Source: Moorena sp. SIOASIH (GTDB lineage: Bacteria > Cyanobacteriota > Cyanobacteriia > Cyanobacteriales > Coleofasciculaceae). Taken from it: a stretch of DNA of 64,000 bases. The notes under the pieces were generated by a model. That model ran no database searches. It worked only from the letters and a program-made list of their open reading frames with translations, and was not told where the DNA came from. Numbering within the stretch: position 1 is the stretch's first letter; every line of letters begins with the position of its first letter. Below are positions 18,179-28,177 of this stretch, one piece after another. Position numbers and translations under genes: made by a program. Where the stretch lies: assembly GCF_010671925.1 (NCBI RefSeq), contig NZ_JAAHIH010000004.1, positions 921,501 to 985,500 of the forward strand, in the 5' to 3' direction.

Positions 18179-19522
18179 ATGGTTAAAATCATCAGCCGCA
18201 AATCCTTAGGTACTCAACCTGTCTATGATATTGGTGTCAAGGGCGACCATAACTTTATTTTGGCAAACGGTATGGTTGCTTCCAATTGCTTCAACAAATC
18301 CCACTCCACCGCCTATGGCTATGTAACCTATCAAACTGCCTATCTTAAGGCGAATTACCCAGTTGAATATATGGCAGCGCTGCTGACAGCGAGTAGTAAC
18401 AGCACGGACAAGATACAGAAATATATTGCTACTTGCTCAACCATGGGGATTGAGATTTTGCCACCGGATATCAATCGTTCTGATTTTGATTTTACCCCAA
18501 TCTCTAATAGTATATTGTTCGGGTTTTCAGCAATCCGGAATTTGGGACACGGAGCAATTAATTGTATTCTGAAGGCTCGGGAGACTGGTGGTGAGTTTAA
18601 GGCTTTGGCAGATTTATGCGATCGCGTCGATTTGCGCACCCTTAACCGCCGTGGTTTGGAAGCGTTGATTTACTGTGGTGCCTTTGATAGCATTCAGCCC
18701 AACCGCCAGCAACTTATCCAAGACCTGGAACCAGTGATTAGTTGGGGGCAAGACCGTGCCAAAGACCGAGAAAGTGGTCAGCTCAACATTTTTGACTTTG
18801 GTAACACTAATTCTGAGCAAGATCAGAACAATAATGCTTGGGAATCTGCTCCCACCGCTCCAGCAGTTTCTGATTTTTCACGCCAAGAAAAATTAAATTG
18901 GGAAAAAGAATTGCTTGGTTTTTATGTATCTGACCATCCTTTAAAATCAGCCCGTCCAGTAGCTCAAGTTCTTTCTCCTGTCAGTTTGGCGGAGTTAGGA
19001 GAACAAAAGAAGGGAACAACCTTGAGTGCTATTGTGATGCTCACTGAAGTCAAGCCTCACCTCACCAAAAAAAATAATGAACGCATGGCCTTTGTGCAGA
19101 TGGAAGATCTGACCGGTCAAGCTGAAGGAGTTGTATTCCCGAAAACTTACGAAAAAATTAGTTCATTACTGCAAGCCGATTCCCGTTTAATTATTTGGGC
19201 GAAGGTGGATGAGCGAGATGAAAAAATTCAGCTGATTATTGAGGATGCTGAGCTAATTGAAAGTTTACGAAAAGTAGTAGTCAAACTTACCCCTCAGCAA
19301 GTTACGACAAGCCACCTTAACCAATTAAAATCGATTCTGCAAAAACATTCCGGTAAAAAACATCAGGCAAAAATCCCCGTACTGGCAACTGTTGCTGCAC
19401 CCCAGCAGTATCCATTTGTCCGTTTTGATTCTAAATACTGGGTGCAAGATGACCAAGTAACCGTTAATGCTCTCAAAGCTAGCGGATTTGATGCCCGTAC
19501 TGCTCCAGTAATCAGGAGTTGA
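18179..19522 (+). CDS. dnaE: DNA polymerase III alpha subunit, C-terminal half with split-intein IntC
   Basis: Residues 1-36 (MVKIISRKSLGTQPVYDIGV...NGMVASN) are the C-terminal fragment of the split DnaE intein, with block F (VYDIGVKGDHNFIL) and block G ending in Asn36 before Cys37 (CFNKSHSTAYGYVTYQ), the +1 extein residue. In cyanobacteria, DnaE-N and DnaE-C are made from distant genes and joined by protein trans-splicing to give the replicative polymerase. The 411-residue extein includes the end of the polymerase domain, the helix-hairpin-helix region and the OB fold (TLSAIVMLTEVKPHLTKKN). The partner gene is not in this window. No Shine-Dalgarno is evident; STRR heptamers CCCTAAT lie just upstream. 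Confidence 0.97.
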   Translation: MVKIISRKSLGTQPVYDIGVKGDHNFILANGMVASNCFNKSHSTAYGYVTYQTAYLKANYPVEYMAALLTASSNSTDKIQKYIATCSTMGIEILPPDINRSDFDFTPISNSILFGFSAIRNLGHGAINCILKARETGGEFKALADLCDRVDLRTLNRRGLEALIYCGAFDSIQPNRQQLIQDLEPVISWGQDRAKDRESGQLNIFDFGNTNSEQDQNNNAWESAPTAPAVSDFSRQEKLNWEKELLGFYVSDHPLKSARPVAQVLSPVSLAELGEQKKGTTLSAIVMLTEVKPHLTKKNNERMAFVQMEDLTGQAEGVVFPKTYEKISSLLQADSRLIIWAKVDERDEKIQLIIEDAELIESLRKVVVKLTPQQVTTSHLNQLKSILQKHSGKKHQAKIPVLATVAAPQQYPFVRFDSKYWVQDDQVTVNALKASGFDARTAPVIRS

Positions 19523-19532
19523 GTCTGATAGC

Positions 19533-20454
19533 TTACAAAAATCGAGCCAATAATTCTTCACGAGACAATTGTAGCAGTAGGGGGGTAAATTCTTCTGGAG
19601 AGAGTGCAATCAATGGCTCAATGATGGCGAGGAGTTGCTGGTCTAGTTCACCAAAACGCGATCGCAATAAGTAAGTGACCATACTACGGCGTTCGTGTTG
19701 CATACCTTGGACTAGTCCCTCCTGTTTGCCAAGCTGAGTAGCCACTTCAAGTCGTTGTTGATAAATCCCAGATAATTGCATTACTAACTCCCGGTCATCT
19801 TCCTCTAGGTCTTGATTCTGTTTTATACGTGCCTCTAATATCGCGCCTCTTGTCATATACTAATTCTAGGATATTGGCTTTGAACTGACTGTCAGTGGGT
19901 AGGGATTTCAATTCCTCAATCCCTTGCTGTTGTACTCTACCTCTACCGAGAATTCTCAACCATAAGGTTTCCGGCGTCACCGGCAGTTGGTGAATCGCCA
20001 CAATTGCCGTATACAACGATTTCCCCAGAAAGTAGATACCCCTGGGAAAATTAACCAGATCTGGTTGAGCATGGAAGCTTTCCAAAAACTCTTCCGAAGC
20101 GGTTGGGGATAGAATCCATAAACGAGGCAATTCAGTGACCCTAACTTGGGCATGAGCTCGCTTAGCCTGACGGAACAGTTGACCATGAACCTCCGCCAGT
20201 TTACCGATACAACTGAGCACCTCGGCTTTAGTGACTGGGTTGCGGAACGGTTCAAACATTGCAGGAGTTGTGGCCAGTTCTCCAAGTAATCCCAGGTTTT
20301 GTGCATTGGTTGCTAGTGCTGGAGATGGCACAAAGTAAACATCAACTTGTTGGACTTCCCCAGCCACTTCCCAACTCGTTTCTACCTTACCGAGTGGGTC
20401 TAGGAGTTCTTTAAGATATTGCTTGGCAAATTGGTCATGGACTTTTATTGTCAT
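19533..20454 (-). pseudogene. Frameshifted Rpn-type nuclease gene
   Basis: Two overlapping frames make up one gene. The 5' part (from ATG 20454; MTIKVHDQFAKQYLKELLDP ... FKANILELVYD) holds the nuclease-like core with VDVYFVPSP. The 3' part (to 19533; LEARIKQNQDLEEDDRELVM ... EELLARFL) holds the helical tail. They join only if one base is gained or lost near 19855-19862, next to GTATATGACAAG. An ATG in that overlap could start the second part alone. The gene is probably a pseudogene; sequencing error and programmed frameshifting are alternatives. Confidence 0.75.
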
Positions 20455-20652
20455 GGAACACCCTCAGGACTATTGATTTAATTAGTAAGCCAAAAGTCCA
20501 TTTTATAGAACTTGATATAACCAACTAAAATCCTATCTTATTCCCTAACTCCAACTTCTTCTCTTCTTAGCAATATCCTAAAACTATAGCGTTTATCATA
20601 GCTAAGAGGTAAACAGAATTTTTTACCTCTTCCCACTTCCAACTTCCCTCTT

Positions 20653-20826
20653 TCCTGCTCCCTGCTCCCTGCTCCCTGCTCCCTGCTCCCTGCTCCCTGC
20701 TCCTGCTCCCTGCTCCCTGCTCCCTGCTCCCTGCTCCCTGCTCCCTGCTCCCTGCTCCCTGCTCCCTGCTCCCTGCTCCCTGCTCCCTGCTCCCTGCTCC
20801 CTGATCCCTACTCCCTACTCCCTGCT
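20653..20826. repeat. Long STRR array (CTCCCTG), about 25 copies
   Basis: About 174 bp of CTGCTCC/CTCCCTG heptamers with one 1-bp deletion (near 20700) and a few CTCCCTA variants at the end. It starts a few bases beyond the kinase gene's stop on the minus strand. This is the longest STRR array in the window. Confidence 0.95.
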
Positions 20827-20836
20827 CCCTTCTGTC

Positions 20837-22072
20837 TCAACCTGAACCAGGATTTTGCTGAGGATTAGAAGAGCCAAGAAATTCAGATTGAATCTCCTCC
20901 AATTCCAGATCAAGTTTAGTTTTAGTTTTTGGTAAACTACTAGACCCACCAACCTGAGAACCAAGGGTTTGATGGGTTAATTTATGGTTCGGATTACCCA
21001 TAATTTCAGACTTCAATTCTTCTAATTCTTGAGCAATCCTTTTATTCAATCCCCCAACTGCTGGCTTTGATGGTACAGTAGGTTTGATAGGTGTAACTGG
21101 TTTTCGTTGCCCTAGAGGTGTAACTGGTTTTTGTTGCCTTAGAGGTGTTGCGGGAGTTGTCTGAGCATGCAAATCTTGACTTACCTCAGCCGCTGATTGA
21201 TAACGTCGGTTAATAGCCCCCGCTATCATCTTGTCTAGGATGCGACCAAGCTGATCACTAATAGGATGACTCAAAAAGTTGCGCCACACCCAGACACCCT
21301 CCCTGACATCAAATAAATCACAGGGGTGCCTATTGGTCAACAAATGAAGACAAGTGATACCAAGACTATAGATATCACTGGCAAAAACTGCTCTACCAAT
21401 ACTTTGCTCTGGTGATACATAACCAAATGAGCCAATCGCTGTGCCAGTTTTGCCTAGACTAGTGCCAGTAGCAGCTTTCGATGCTCCAAAATCAACTAGA
21501 ACCAGTTGACCAGGGACCTGGGTTGCTCCCCCGACAACCGAAGACCTTAAACTCCTGCGGCGAATAATGTTTTCTGGCTTGATGTCCCGGTGGATGACAT
21601 GATGTTGATGAACAAATTGCAGCAATGGCAGCAAATCATCCAGTAGCGCCCGAATTTGTGCTTCATTAAATCCACCCCGACTGGCCAGTTCTTGGACTAA
21701 GTTTTGTCCATCGATAAACTCTTGCACCAAATACTGTTGGCTATCTTGACAAAAATACGCCAGCAGTTCCGGAATTTGAGGATGTTTGCCCAACTCATCC
21801 AGCCGTACCGCTTCCAGGGTGAATAACTCAGCTGCCTTTTGAACCGTGTTGGTTCCCTGGGCTTGGGGAAAAAACTGCTTGATGACGCAGGGAGGTTTAG
21901 AAGGTTTATCTTCATCCACAGCCAAGAAGGTTTTACCAAATCCACCCTGACCTATAGGTTTAATCCCTCGGTATCGCTCTTTCAGCAGCAACTTCGAGCC
22001 ACAGGCAATGCAAAATTTAGTTCCTTCTCGATTTTTGGGATTGGGGCAAGTGGGATTGAGACAGTAGCTCAT
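20837..22072 (-). CDS. Serine/threonine protein kinase with N-terminal zinc ribbon
   Basis: The 411-residue protein has four N-terminal cysteines (CLNPTCPNP...FCIACG) forming a zinc ribbon. A Hanks-type kinase domain follows (about 32-300), with Gly-rich loop GQGGFGKTF, VAIK-like CVIKQFF, HRDIKPEN (catalytic Asp), DFGAS and a conserved APE-like SPEQ. A 14-residue insert (SSVVGGATQVPG) sits between ENIIRRR and the DFG strand. The C-terminal 120 residues are Pro/Gln-rich and unstructured. This is the common cyanobacterial Spk type with a ribbon; the substrate is unknown. No transmembrane segment is seen. Confidence 0.93.
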   Translation of the reverse strand: MSYCLNPTCPNPKNREGTKFCIACGSKLLLKERYRGIKPIGQGGFGKTFLAVDEDKPSKPPCVIKQFFPQAQGTNTVQKAAELFTLEAVRLDELGKHPQIPELLAYFCQDSQQYLVQEFIDGQNLVQELASRGGFNEAQIRALLDDLLPLLQFVHQHHVIHRDIKPENIIRRRSLRSSVVGGATQVPGQLVLVDFGASKAATGTSLGKTGTAIGSFGYVSPEQSIGRAVFASDIYSLGITCLHLLTNRHPCDLFDVREGVWVWRNFLSHPISDQLGRILDKMIAGAINRRYQSAAEVSQDLHAQTTPATPLRQQKPVTPLGQRKPVTPIKPTVPSKPAVGGLNKRIAQELEELKSEIMGNPNHKLTHQTLGSQVGGSSSLPKTKTKLDLELEEIQSEFLGSSNPQQNPGSG

Positions 22073-22285
22073 TATCGTGGTCAGCAGTCGGTCTTTTATC
22101 TATAATTATATATTGCCCTATATACGAATAGATAAACAATGATGTGATCAGGAGTAATGGTGACAGTAGGGGATTTTTTGATCTTATCTAGCTGATCTCC
22201 CTATCCCCTCATTATCTAATTACCTGATTACTTCCAACCCTGATAGCAATTCTCAAGGAATTGTGATAATTTTTGAGGCCATATT

Positions 22286-22352
22286 CCCTACTCCCTACTC
22301 CCTACTCCCTACTCCCTACTCCCTACTCCCTACTCCCTACTCCCTACTCCCT
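22286..22352. repeat. STRR array (CCCTACT)9
   Basis: Nine or so tandem CCCTACT heptamers. The array overlaps the 3' end of the DUF3593 gene on the minus strand, whose last codons AGG GAG TAG are repeat sequence. Confidence 0.92.
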
Positions 22353-22645
22353 GTTCCCTTTGCTATATGTTCCATAATTGCTTGTCGGAAGCCCAGTACT
22401 ACTAAAGTATTGGACAGGGTTAAAAAAAACTCAGCACTGCCATGTAGCCAATCCACATCAGCTAATGCTTCCTGATAAGCTACCTTGGAATAAATTCCAG
22501 CTGGGATGGTAACAAAAACAAACACCAAGAGGACGTAAAATCCGATTAGCGCTAAACGGGGTGTTTGTCCAGAACGAGTGAGAAACCACAAGAATCCTAG
22601 GTAAGGAAATAGGGAAATAGCAAATAATGTGTCTTTAGAAATCAT
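22337..22645 (-). CDS. DUF3593 membrane protein
   Basis: The roughly 102-residue protein starts at ATG 22645 (MISKDTLFAISLFPYLGFLW); the longer frame from TTG 22672 adds nine unlikely residues. It has three hydrophobic segments (about 5-22, 30-52, 74-94). DUF3593 is shared by cyanobacteria and chloroplasts and often lies next to DUF2499, as here. Function unknown; a thylakoid or plasma membrane location is inferred. Its C-terminal GSRE is encoded by an invading STRR heptamer array, which also provides the stop codon. Confidence 0.85.
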   Translation of the reverse strand: MISKDTLFAISLFPYLGFLWFLTRSGQTPRLALIGFYVLLVFVFVTIPAGIYSKVAYQEALADVDWLHGSAEFFLTLSNTLVVLGFRQAIMEHIAKGTGSRE

Positions 22646-22687
22646 CTGAATATCAGGAAAAATGCTTGTCAAAATGATTCGTAAAAC

Positions 22688-22816
22688 GTAAGCATTCAGC
22701 CGTCAGCCGTCAGCCGTCAGCCGTCAGCCGTCAGCCGTCAGCTGATAGCTGATAGCTGATAGCTGATAGCTGATAGCTGATAGCTGATAGCTGATAGCTG
22801 ATAGCTGAGTGCTGAC
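22688..22816. mobile_element. GTAAGC-ended MITE made of STRRs with perfect 8-bp target duplication
   Basis: The element has left end GTAAGCATTCAGC and right end GCTGAGTGCTGAC (two mismatches). Perfect direct repeats CGTAAAAC flank it at 22680-22687 and 22817-22824. The cargo is almost only heptamers: six CAGCCGT (22697-22738) and nine GCTGATA (22741-22803). It separates DUF2499 from DUF3593. Confidence 0.88.
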
Positions 22817-22848
22817 CGTAAAACTTATCCCTGGCATTGGTAGCAACC

Positions 22849-23139
22849 CTACGCTGAACGCCAAATCCACCAAGCTGCTCCACAGAGGGTACAGTTACCT
22901 ACAACCGTCATCGCTGCTTGGACTGTAACCATCCACTCCAGGGATTGTTGGTTGTCAAAAAAGTGCCAGGTTATAGCACACATAGCACTGACCAATGCTG
23001 GTAACATGGCAAAAGACAATGCCCACCATGCACGATTGCCAGTAATTTCACCATAGGTCCAGATTAACCAAATTGCAGCAATCCACTCGATAACACTGGA
23101 AATGTGAATAATCCAAGTTGGAATTGATAGAGCATGCAT
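22849..23139 (-). CDS. DUF2499 membrane protein
   Basis: The 96-residue protein begins at ATG 23139 (MHALSIPTWIIHISSVIEWI); upstream codons to 23202 are STRR-derived (TAATGGG heptamers) and not conserved. Three or four membrane segments are visible, with conserved Trp residues (WIAAIWLIW, WWALSFAMLP, AITWHFFDN). DUF2499 occurs in cyanobacteria and plant plastids and is usually paired with DUF3593. The function is unknown. Confidence 0.85.
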   Translation of the reverse strand: MHALSIPTWIIHISSVIEWIAAIWLIWTYGEITGNRAWWALSFAMLPALVSAMCAITWHFFDNQQSLEWMVTVQAAMTVVGNCTLCGAAWWIWRSA

Positions 23140-23484
23140 AAAAAACTTAGGAGTACAGACTAATGGGTAATGGGTAATGGGTAATGGCTTAGGAGTAATC
23201 ACAGTTAGTAATTTTTAAATTAGTAATTTAAAAGTTACCAAAACCCAAGCTTGATAATAGTGATGCTTCTAGACATCCTCTTATCTTCAGTTTACTTGTT
23301 TGATTATACCAAGATTATACCAGATACTTCACATAACATTTACACTAGTATTAGTAATAATCCCTAATACTTAATCCTATCATGCCTAATGCTATCCTGG
23401 CTAAATAAAATAGTATAATCACTTACACAATCAAAAAGCCTCGATGCTATCGTCGGAATTAAACACATTCTGATTATTATAACT
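23140..23484. other. Divergent spacer upstream of DUF2499 and the lectin-like gene
   Basis: The spacer contains three and a half TAATGGG heptamers (23161-23187) and AT-rich DNA. Promoters for both neighbours must be here, but no clear boxes were recognised. Confidence 0.45.
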
Positions 23485-24519
23485 ATGACATCAGTTTTTA
23501 AAAAAGGTGGTTTCGAGAACAGTGATTTTAGCAATTGGGAGGCTATTGGCGATGCTATAATTGAAACAGAGGTATTTGGAATCACCCCAACTCAAGGAAG
23601 CTACCAAGCATTAATTACCAATGGAAACCAGTCTGTCAGCATTGCTCAACTGGAAAAATTCTTGGGGTTAAACACAACAGAGTTAGATCAAGTAGGCAAT
23701 GGGAATGTTAATCAAGGCTCAGCCATCCAATTCATCCCAATTACTGTAGAAGCTGGGGACATTTTGACCTTTGATTGGAACTTCATCACCAATGAAAACA
23801 CTGCCAACAATGTTTATAACGATTTTGCCTTTGTCTCTATCTCCTCAGGGGACCTGTTGGAAGTAGCAGATACAACTAGTGACTTTGTCGCCTCCACGAC
23901 TTCTTTTAATTCACAGACTGGCTACAAAACATTTACTTACGAGTTTACAACAGCTGGCACTTTTACTGTCAGTATAGGAGTGGTGGATATGACCGATTCT
24001 ACGGTTGACTCTGGGCTGCTGATTGATAACCTTACACTGAATGGCTTGATATTTGAAGATGACTTTGACCCGGATATAGATAATAGCCAATGGGCAGAAA
24101 TTAGCAATGGTGAAGTTAATACCAACTTTGGTGGCGATGGCAACTCCCTTTGGTTTGATGGCGGTTCTCCAGAAGATAACTCCCGTTATGCTATTACCGA
24201 ATCCCTAGATGTTTCCCGTGGCGGTACTATTTCCTTTGACCTGATCATTGGTAATATCATTGGTAATAGTAATAATGGAGGCGAAAATGCAGATTCTGGG
24301 GAAGATATCGCTCTTGAATATTCCATTGATAGCGGTATCTCTTGGATAAGACTGGGTTTGTATGACACAGAAGACTACATCAGTTGGACAACTATTACTG
24401 AGAGCATTGACACCGATGCTATAACTAGTGCTACTCAGTTCCGCTGGCTACAGCTTAACCATAGTGGTTCTGGATTCGATAACTGGGCTATTGATAATGT
24501 ACATATTGATTTGCTTTAG
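23485..24519 (+). CDS. Putative surface protein with reelin-like/beta-sandwich domain
   Basis: The 344-residue acidic protein lacks an obvious N-terminal signal peptide. The first half (about 5-190) is a beta-rich domain with GGFENSDFSNWEAIGDAI and PITVEAGDILTFDWNFI, typical of secreted carbohydrate-binding-like modules. The second half (about 192-344) resembles a reelin sub-repeat: FEDDFDPDIDNSQWAEISNG, ALEYSIDSGISWIRLG, then FRWLQLNHSGSGFDNWAIDN. Such domains are found in large cyanobacterial surface proteins. Export without a signal might use a type I system, but no RTX repeats are seen. Function unknown. Confidence 0.72.
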   Translation: MTSVFKKGGFENSDFSNWEAIGDAIIETEVFGITPTQGSYQALITNGNQSVSIAQLEKFLGLNTTELDQVGNGNVNQGSAIQFIPITVEAGDILTFDWNFITNENTANNVYNDFAFVSISSGDLLEVADTTSDFVASTTSFNSQTGYKTFTYEFTTAGTFTVSIGVVDMTDSTVDSGLLIDNLTLNGLIFEDDFDPDIDNSQWAEISNGEVNTNFGGDGNSLWFDGGSPEDNSRYAITESLDVSRGGTISFDLIIGNIIGNSNNGGENADSGEDIALEYSIDSGISWIRLGLYDTEDYISWTTITESIDTDAITSATQFRWLQLNHSGSGFDNWAIDNVHIDLL

Positions 24520-24913
24520 ATTATGAATCACTATAATCATCTGTTTTATAGCAATTATAGCTATGAGGTACACAATTTCTGGATTTTAGGGAACAGGGAA
24601 CAGGGAACAGGGAACAGGGAACAGGGAATAGGGAATAGCGATGGGCTGCATCAAGAGGTGCGACCCGTGGCGAATTTAATTCTTAATGGTAAGAGCGCAC
24701 CTAACAGGGAATCAACGTCAAAGAAGACTGTACCTCATAACTGCGAGAAACGCTATATTTAATTAATCTAAACTCAAGCCGAAAAAAGAAAAAGAGGGAA
24801 AAAGCCTAGGTTAACTTTACATACCTAATTGATATGCCTAGGTTGACCATTTCCCCTGTAAATGGATAAATTAATCTGATGATTGCCGTATCTGCTTTAT
24901 TTCAATCCTTAGT
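24520..24913. other. Intergenic repeats (STRR and AGGTGCG palindrome)
   Basis: The region holds seven GGGAACA/GGGAATA heptamers (24589-24637) and a 47-bp palindromic element (24656-24702; AGGTGCGACCCGTGGCGAAT ... GCGCACCT). An apparent frame at 24523-24762 is made of these repeats. GCCTAGGTT appears twice near 24806 and 24836. No gene was seen. Confidence 0.7.
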
Positions 24914-26281
24914 TCAATTAAGAGCTGCTATTTCTAGTTTAGATAATAGCTCTTTCTCAACGTATTCCAGGTGATGTAAATCCTCAGCTACAATTAATAG
25001 AGTGACATCCCCTTGAGTTCGTAAGGTGTCAAATTCATAAGGAAAGACAAAATTCGGATTACCATTACCCTGGTAGATTAAGGAACCAATCTTTTCCCTT
25101 AGGGTGCTAAAACTACAAGGTTCGATTTTAAGTCTCAAAACCTTCCAGCATCCATCGTAGTCACTAGAACCAAACAAATTGTCAAGAATGAAAAATGCAA
25201 AGGACGATCCGTTCAGTCGGGCGTTGTTTTCGATGGGAAATATTCCTTGATCTGTGACAATATAATCGATGCCTAAGATGCCAAGATAGCCATCATCCCG
25301 CATCTGCTGGGCTATTTTGAAGGAGTAATCGCGAATTAACCCTTCTATCCGTCTTGAATAGGGTTTTCCTTTCACGTTACCGATATGTTTTAACCCATTA
25401 AACAGCTGGCATGTTATGCCCAGATGAGCAATTTCTCCATTGCTGCCAATCATCCACTGGTCATTGGGGGATGTAATGACTTTGAGGAATGGCTCAATTA
25501 AAAAACAACTTTCTCCTGATGCCAGCATTTTTGGCATCTCAGTGTCGAGGTTACTGCTGTTAACTTTATAAAGTGATGAGCCTACACACCCTTGTGCGCC
25601 CCGGATCAGTAACGTCTCATAATCCTTAAGCCAACCTAAGATTTCCTGTCGCAGTTCTGTCTCAAAATCCTCAGAGTATGATGATTTACTCAGGATAGTT
25701 CCTGGTACTGTGGGAATACCAAGAGACTGACACAGGGACTTGAAGGTGGACTTGTCAAAATACTTTAAGGTAATAGACTGATCGCAGCCAAAAAAAACGG
25801 CATCAATGGTTGACGCCGCCTGTTTATCTACATCTGCCGAATAATAAGGAACAAACACCAACGGTTTTCCTATAGATGCAAGAAATGCTCTTACTTCATC
25901 CGCTTTTTGCATTATCAGCTCTGAGAGCAGTGCTGGTTCATTTTCACGGTTGAAGGCAAAGACTTTCTGGGGTCCTAAGCCAAGATTTTTCAGCCAGTCG
26001 TAGTACTCTGGATCCAGATTTCCAGGAATCATCACGACATCGTCTGAACCAGCTACAGCTAGGGCTCTTGACGCCCAAGCTTCGAGTGTATTCTTGCCCT
26101 GATAGTAGGGTTGGCTTCGGATATCGAAGGCAAATACCCTGACTTGATCGGAATTTGAGGAAATCAAGTCCAGAATAGAGCTTGATTTTGCGATCGCATT
26201 TGAGTTTACGCTTGAGTTCAATGCATCCTCTTGATTGGTGTGATTACCAATTAGCCTTTTGCTGCCAGAAGCACCATCCAT
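24914..26281 (-). CDS. ATP-grasp ligase-like protein
   Basis: The 455-residue protein is of the pre-ATP-grasp plus ATP-grasp type. Residues about 45-190 form the substrate-side Rossmann-like part (VRVFAFDIRSQPYYQG; YYDWLKNLGLG). Residues about 190-400 form the ATP-grasp fold (KYFDKSTFKSLCQSLGIPTV; LIRGAQGCVGSSLYKV; GYLGILGIDYIVT). The metal-binding segment is FPIENNARLNGSSF. The layout recalls peptide ligases such as PGM1 of natural-product pathways, which join a carboxylate to an amine through an acyl phosphate. It has no biosynthetic neighbours, so the substrate is unknown. Confidence 0.75.
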   Translation of the reverse strand: MDGASGSKRLIGNHTNQEDALNSSVNSNAIAKSSSILDLISSNSDQVRVFAFDIRSQPYYQGKNTLEAWASRALAVAGSDDVVMIPGNLDPEYYDWLKNLGLGPQKVFAFNRENEPALLSELIMQKADEVRAFLASIGKPLVFVPYYSADVDKQAASTIDAVFFGCDQSITLKYFDKSTFKSLCQSLGIPTVPGTILSKSSYSEDFETELRQEILGWLKDYETLLIRGAQGCVGSSLYKVNSSNLDTEMPKMLASGESCFLIEPFLKVITSPNDQWMIGSNGEIAHLGITCQLFNGLKHIGNVKGKPYSRRIEGLIRDYSFKIAQQMRDDGYLGILGIDYIVTDQGIFPIENNARLNGSSFAFFILDNLFGSSDYDGCWKVLRLKIEPCSFSTLREKIGSLIYQGNGNPNFVFPYEFDTLRTQGDVTLLIVAEDLHHLEYVEKELLSKLEIAALN

Positions 26282-26450
26282 ATGCTTACTCCATACAGAC
26301 CTAACATACGACTTATTACAAATTACAAGCGAAATTAGAAATGAACCTATCTCCGTCTAGGAGTAGGACAAACTTTGTCCGCTGCTACCCTCTAACTTAA
26401 CTGTGAGCAGTTAACCATAATAACTGCTCCAGAGTCAAGACCGATACTTT

Positions 26451-27597
26451 TTAGCTACCAGAATCTACCAAAGGTAAATTCTGGCTCACTAATGCAAGCT
26501 GATTTCTCAGCCAGGGGGTATCTCCCAAGGCATGGCCGTAGGCCACGCTGCGCGAACGCAGAAATATTCCACGAGCGCCGTTGATGTCTCTATCCATCGT
26601 CCGACCATCAACCTTTGATTTAATTACTTTACTTCCACCGATGTTGACTAATTCCCCTGTCCAGCTGACAGTTTTACTAGTATAAGCTTCACAAACATCT
26701 ACGACAGTTTTCCCCACCTCTTGGGCTTTGTGCTTCAGAAATTATTTGAACCGATAATGAGCGAAATTCAGCATATTCCGGACAGTTTTTGATCTGATTC
26801 TTCTGCTACCTCTCTTCGACATTTGAGCTGTTTCAAAAGTTGGAATCAAAATTACGTCAAAGTTGTCAACTAGGAATTTAGCTGTCTTATGATGAAGCTC
26901 ATTTATCAGGTTCTGAATCTTGATTACCATTCGTCGAGCAGCTTTTCTCATTCGACGCTTCTGCCCACGCTTGGCTTTACTAATCCTTGATAACAGGTTG
27001 TCTAGATGCTGGCATATTCGCGCTTATTCTGGAAAAATCTCCGTGCCCAATCTTTCCCACAGATTTTTCACTAAAAAAAGTAATAAAAGTCCTGACTCCA
27101 GGGTCTAAAGCAACCACTATACCTTGGTTTTCGGCTTTTGTGTTAGTTACTTTGTGGGGGACAATTAGATAGTAATCCCCATTGTTACTGGTCAGTCGGC
27201 AGTCACAAATATTATCGGGAAGATTTTCAGAATATGTCAGCCTTCCTAATTTTGTGTGATATATCCCCACAACAGAAACTGCTGACTTTGGGATATAGCA
27301 AGACTGGATTGGGTTTTTACGAGATCTGAATTTTACTCGTTGAATAAGTGATGTCTTTTTATACTTTTTCTTGGCCTCCTGGACAGCGGTGCAAGCATCC
27401 TTTATCGCTATAGATTTGATTTGATAAGGTACTACTTTACACCACTCCGGAAGGTCATTTAGTATTTCGGTTTTAATAGCTTTCCAGTTAGCTTTTACTT
27501 CTCCATTCTGGAGGATTTTGACGGTTTTATTGAACACATAGCGGGACACTCCAAACCATTGCCGAACAAGCGAGCGCTGTTCAGAGCTTAGGAACAC
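26451..27597 (-). pseudogene. tnpB: IS607-type tnpB, decayed
   Basis: The reading is broken but continuous by homology. It starts with a GTG near 27597 overlapping the end of tnpA (VFLSSEQRSLVRQWFGVSRY). The RuvC-I motif VALDPGVRTF is intact. A one-base frameshift near 27013 precedes LDNLLSRISKAKRGQKRR. RuvC-II ILIPTFETAQM remains. A CAA-to-TAA nonsense codon at 26742-26744 interrupts FK-Q-FLKHKAQEVGKTV. RuvC-III lies in MDRDINGARGIFLR. A 24-bp palindrome (26533-26556) is inserted in frame, adding SRSVAYGH between GIFLR and ALGDTPWL. TnpB is an RNA-guided nuclease; this copy should be inactive. Confidence 0.88.
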
Positions 27598-28177
27598 TCG
27601 AATCTTCTTTGATTTTCTTCCCGTACTTCCGGAGTCCGTGAACCCTACAGGAGAAGACGTGAATGATGGAGAGAAGATCTGCGGTAAGCTCTGACTCTGG
27701 ACAGCTTTCAGGTTGGTCGAGAACCAGGATTTTTCCAGCGTTGATGCCGACCAAGTACTCAATGAGTTCAAACCCGAATCGGGTAAGTCGGTCTCTACAG
27801 GCAACAACAATCGTGAGCTGATCTCCGCGCACAATTCGCTCCAGTATGGTTCTAAGTCCTTTCCTTTTGTAGTTGAGTCCTGAACCGATGTCAAAGATGA
27901 TTTCCGCTTCCGGGAAGAGTGAATGGAGGTATGCGATTTGGCGGGCGAGGTCGTCTTTTTGTTTAGTAGAACTGACTCGGCAATAACAGATTGTGAACTG
28001 ACTAGACTGGGAACTTGCTTGACTTCTTCCGAAGGTGAGCAAGCTTTCGACGTCGAATAGTCGAGTTCCTCCCGGCGTCTTTTCGCACTTAATCGTTCCA
28101 TTATCCGCGTATTTCCTTAATGTATTTTTGGAGAGTCCCGTAAGTTCGACCGCCTTACGGAGTGGAATGAGTGCCAT
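27581..28177 (-). CDS. tnpA: IS607-family serine recombinase TnpA
   Basis: The 198-residue protein has an N-terminal MerR-type helix-turn-helix (about 5-50; IPLRKAVELTGLSKNTLRKY). A serine resolvase domain follows with catalytic Ser in CRVSSTKQKDDLARQI and Arg motif ACRDRLTRFGFEL. This is the IS607 transposase architecture, which excises and integrates circular intermediates. It overlaps the tnpB start by about 17 bp, as usual. The gene looks intact although its tnpB partner is broken. Confidence 0.93.
   Translation of the reverse strand: MALIPLRKAVELTGLSKNTLRKYADNGTIKCEKTPGGTRLFDVESLLTFGRSQASSQSSQFTICYCRVSSTKQKDDLARQIAYLHSLFPEAEIIFDIGSGLNYKRKGLRTILERIVRGDQLTIVVACRDRLTRFGFELIEYLVGINAGKILVLDQPESCPESELTADLLSIIHVFSCRVHGLRKYGKKIKEDSSVPKL

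Noticed and set aside
24523-24762. 79-codon frame
   Set aside because: It is composed of GGGAACA heptamers and a palindromic repeat.
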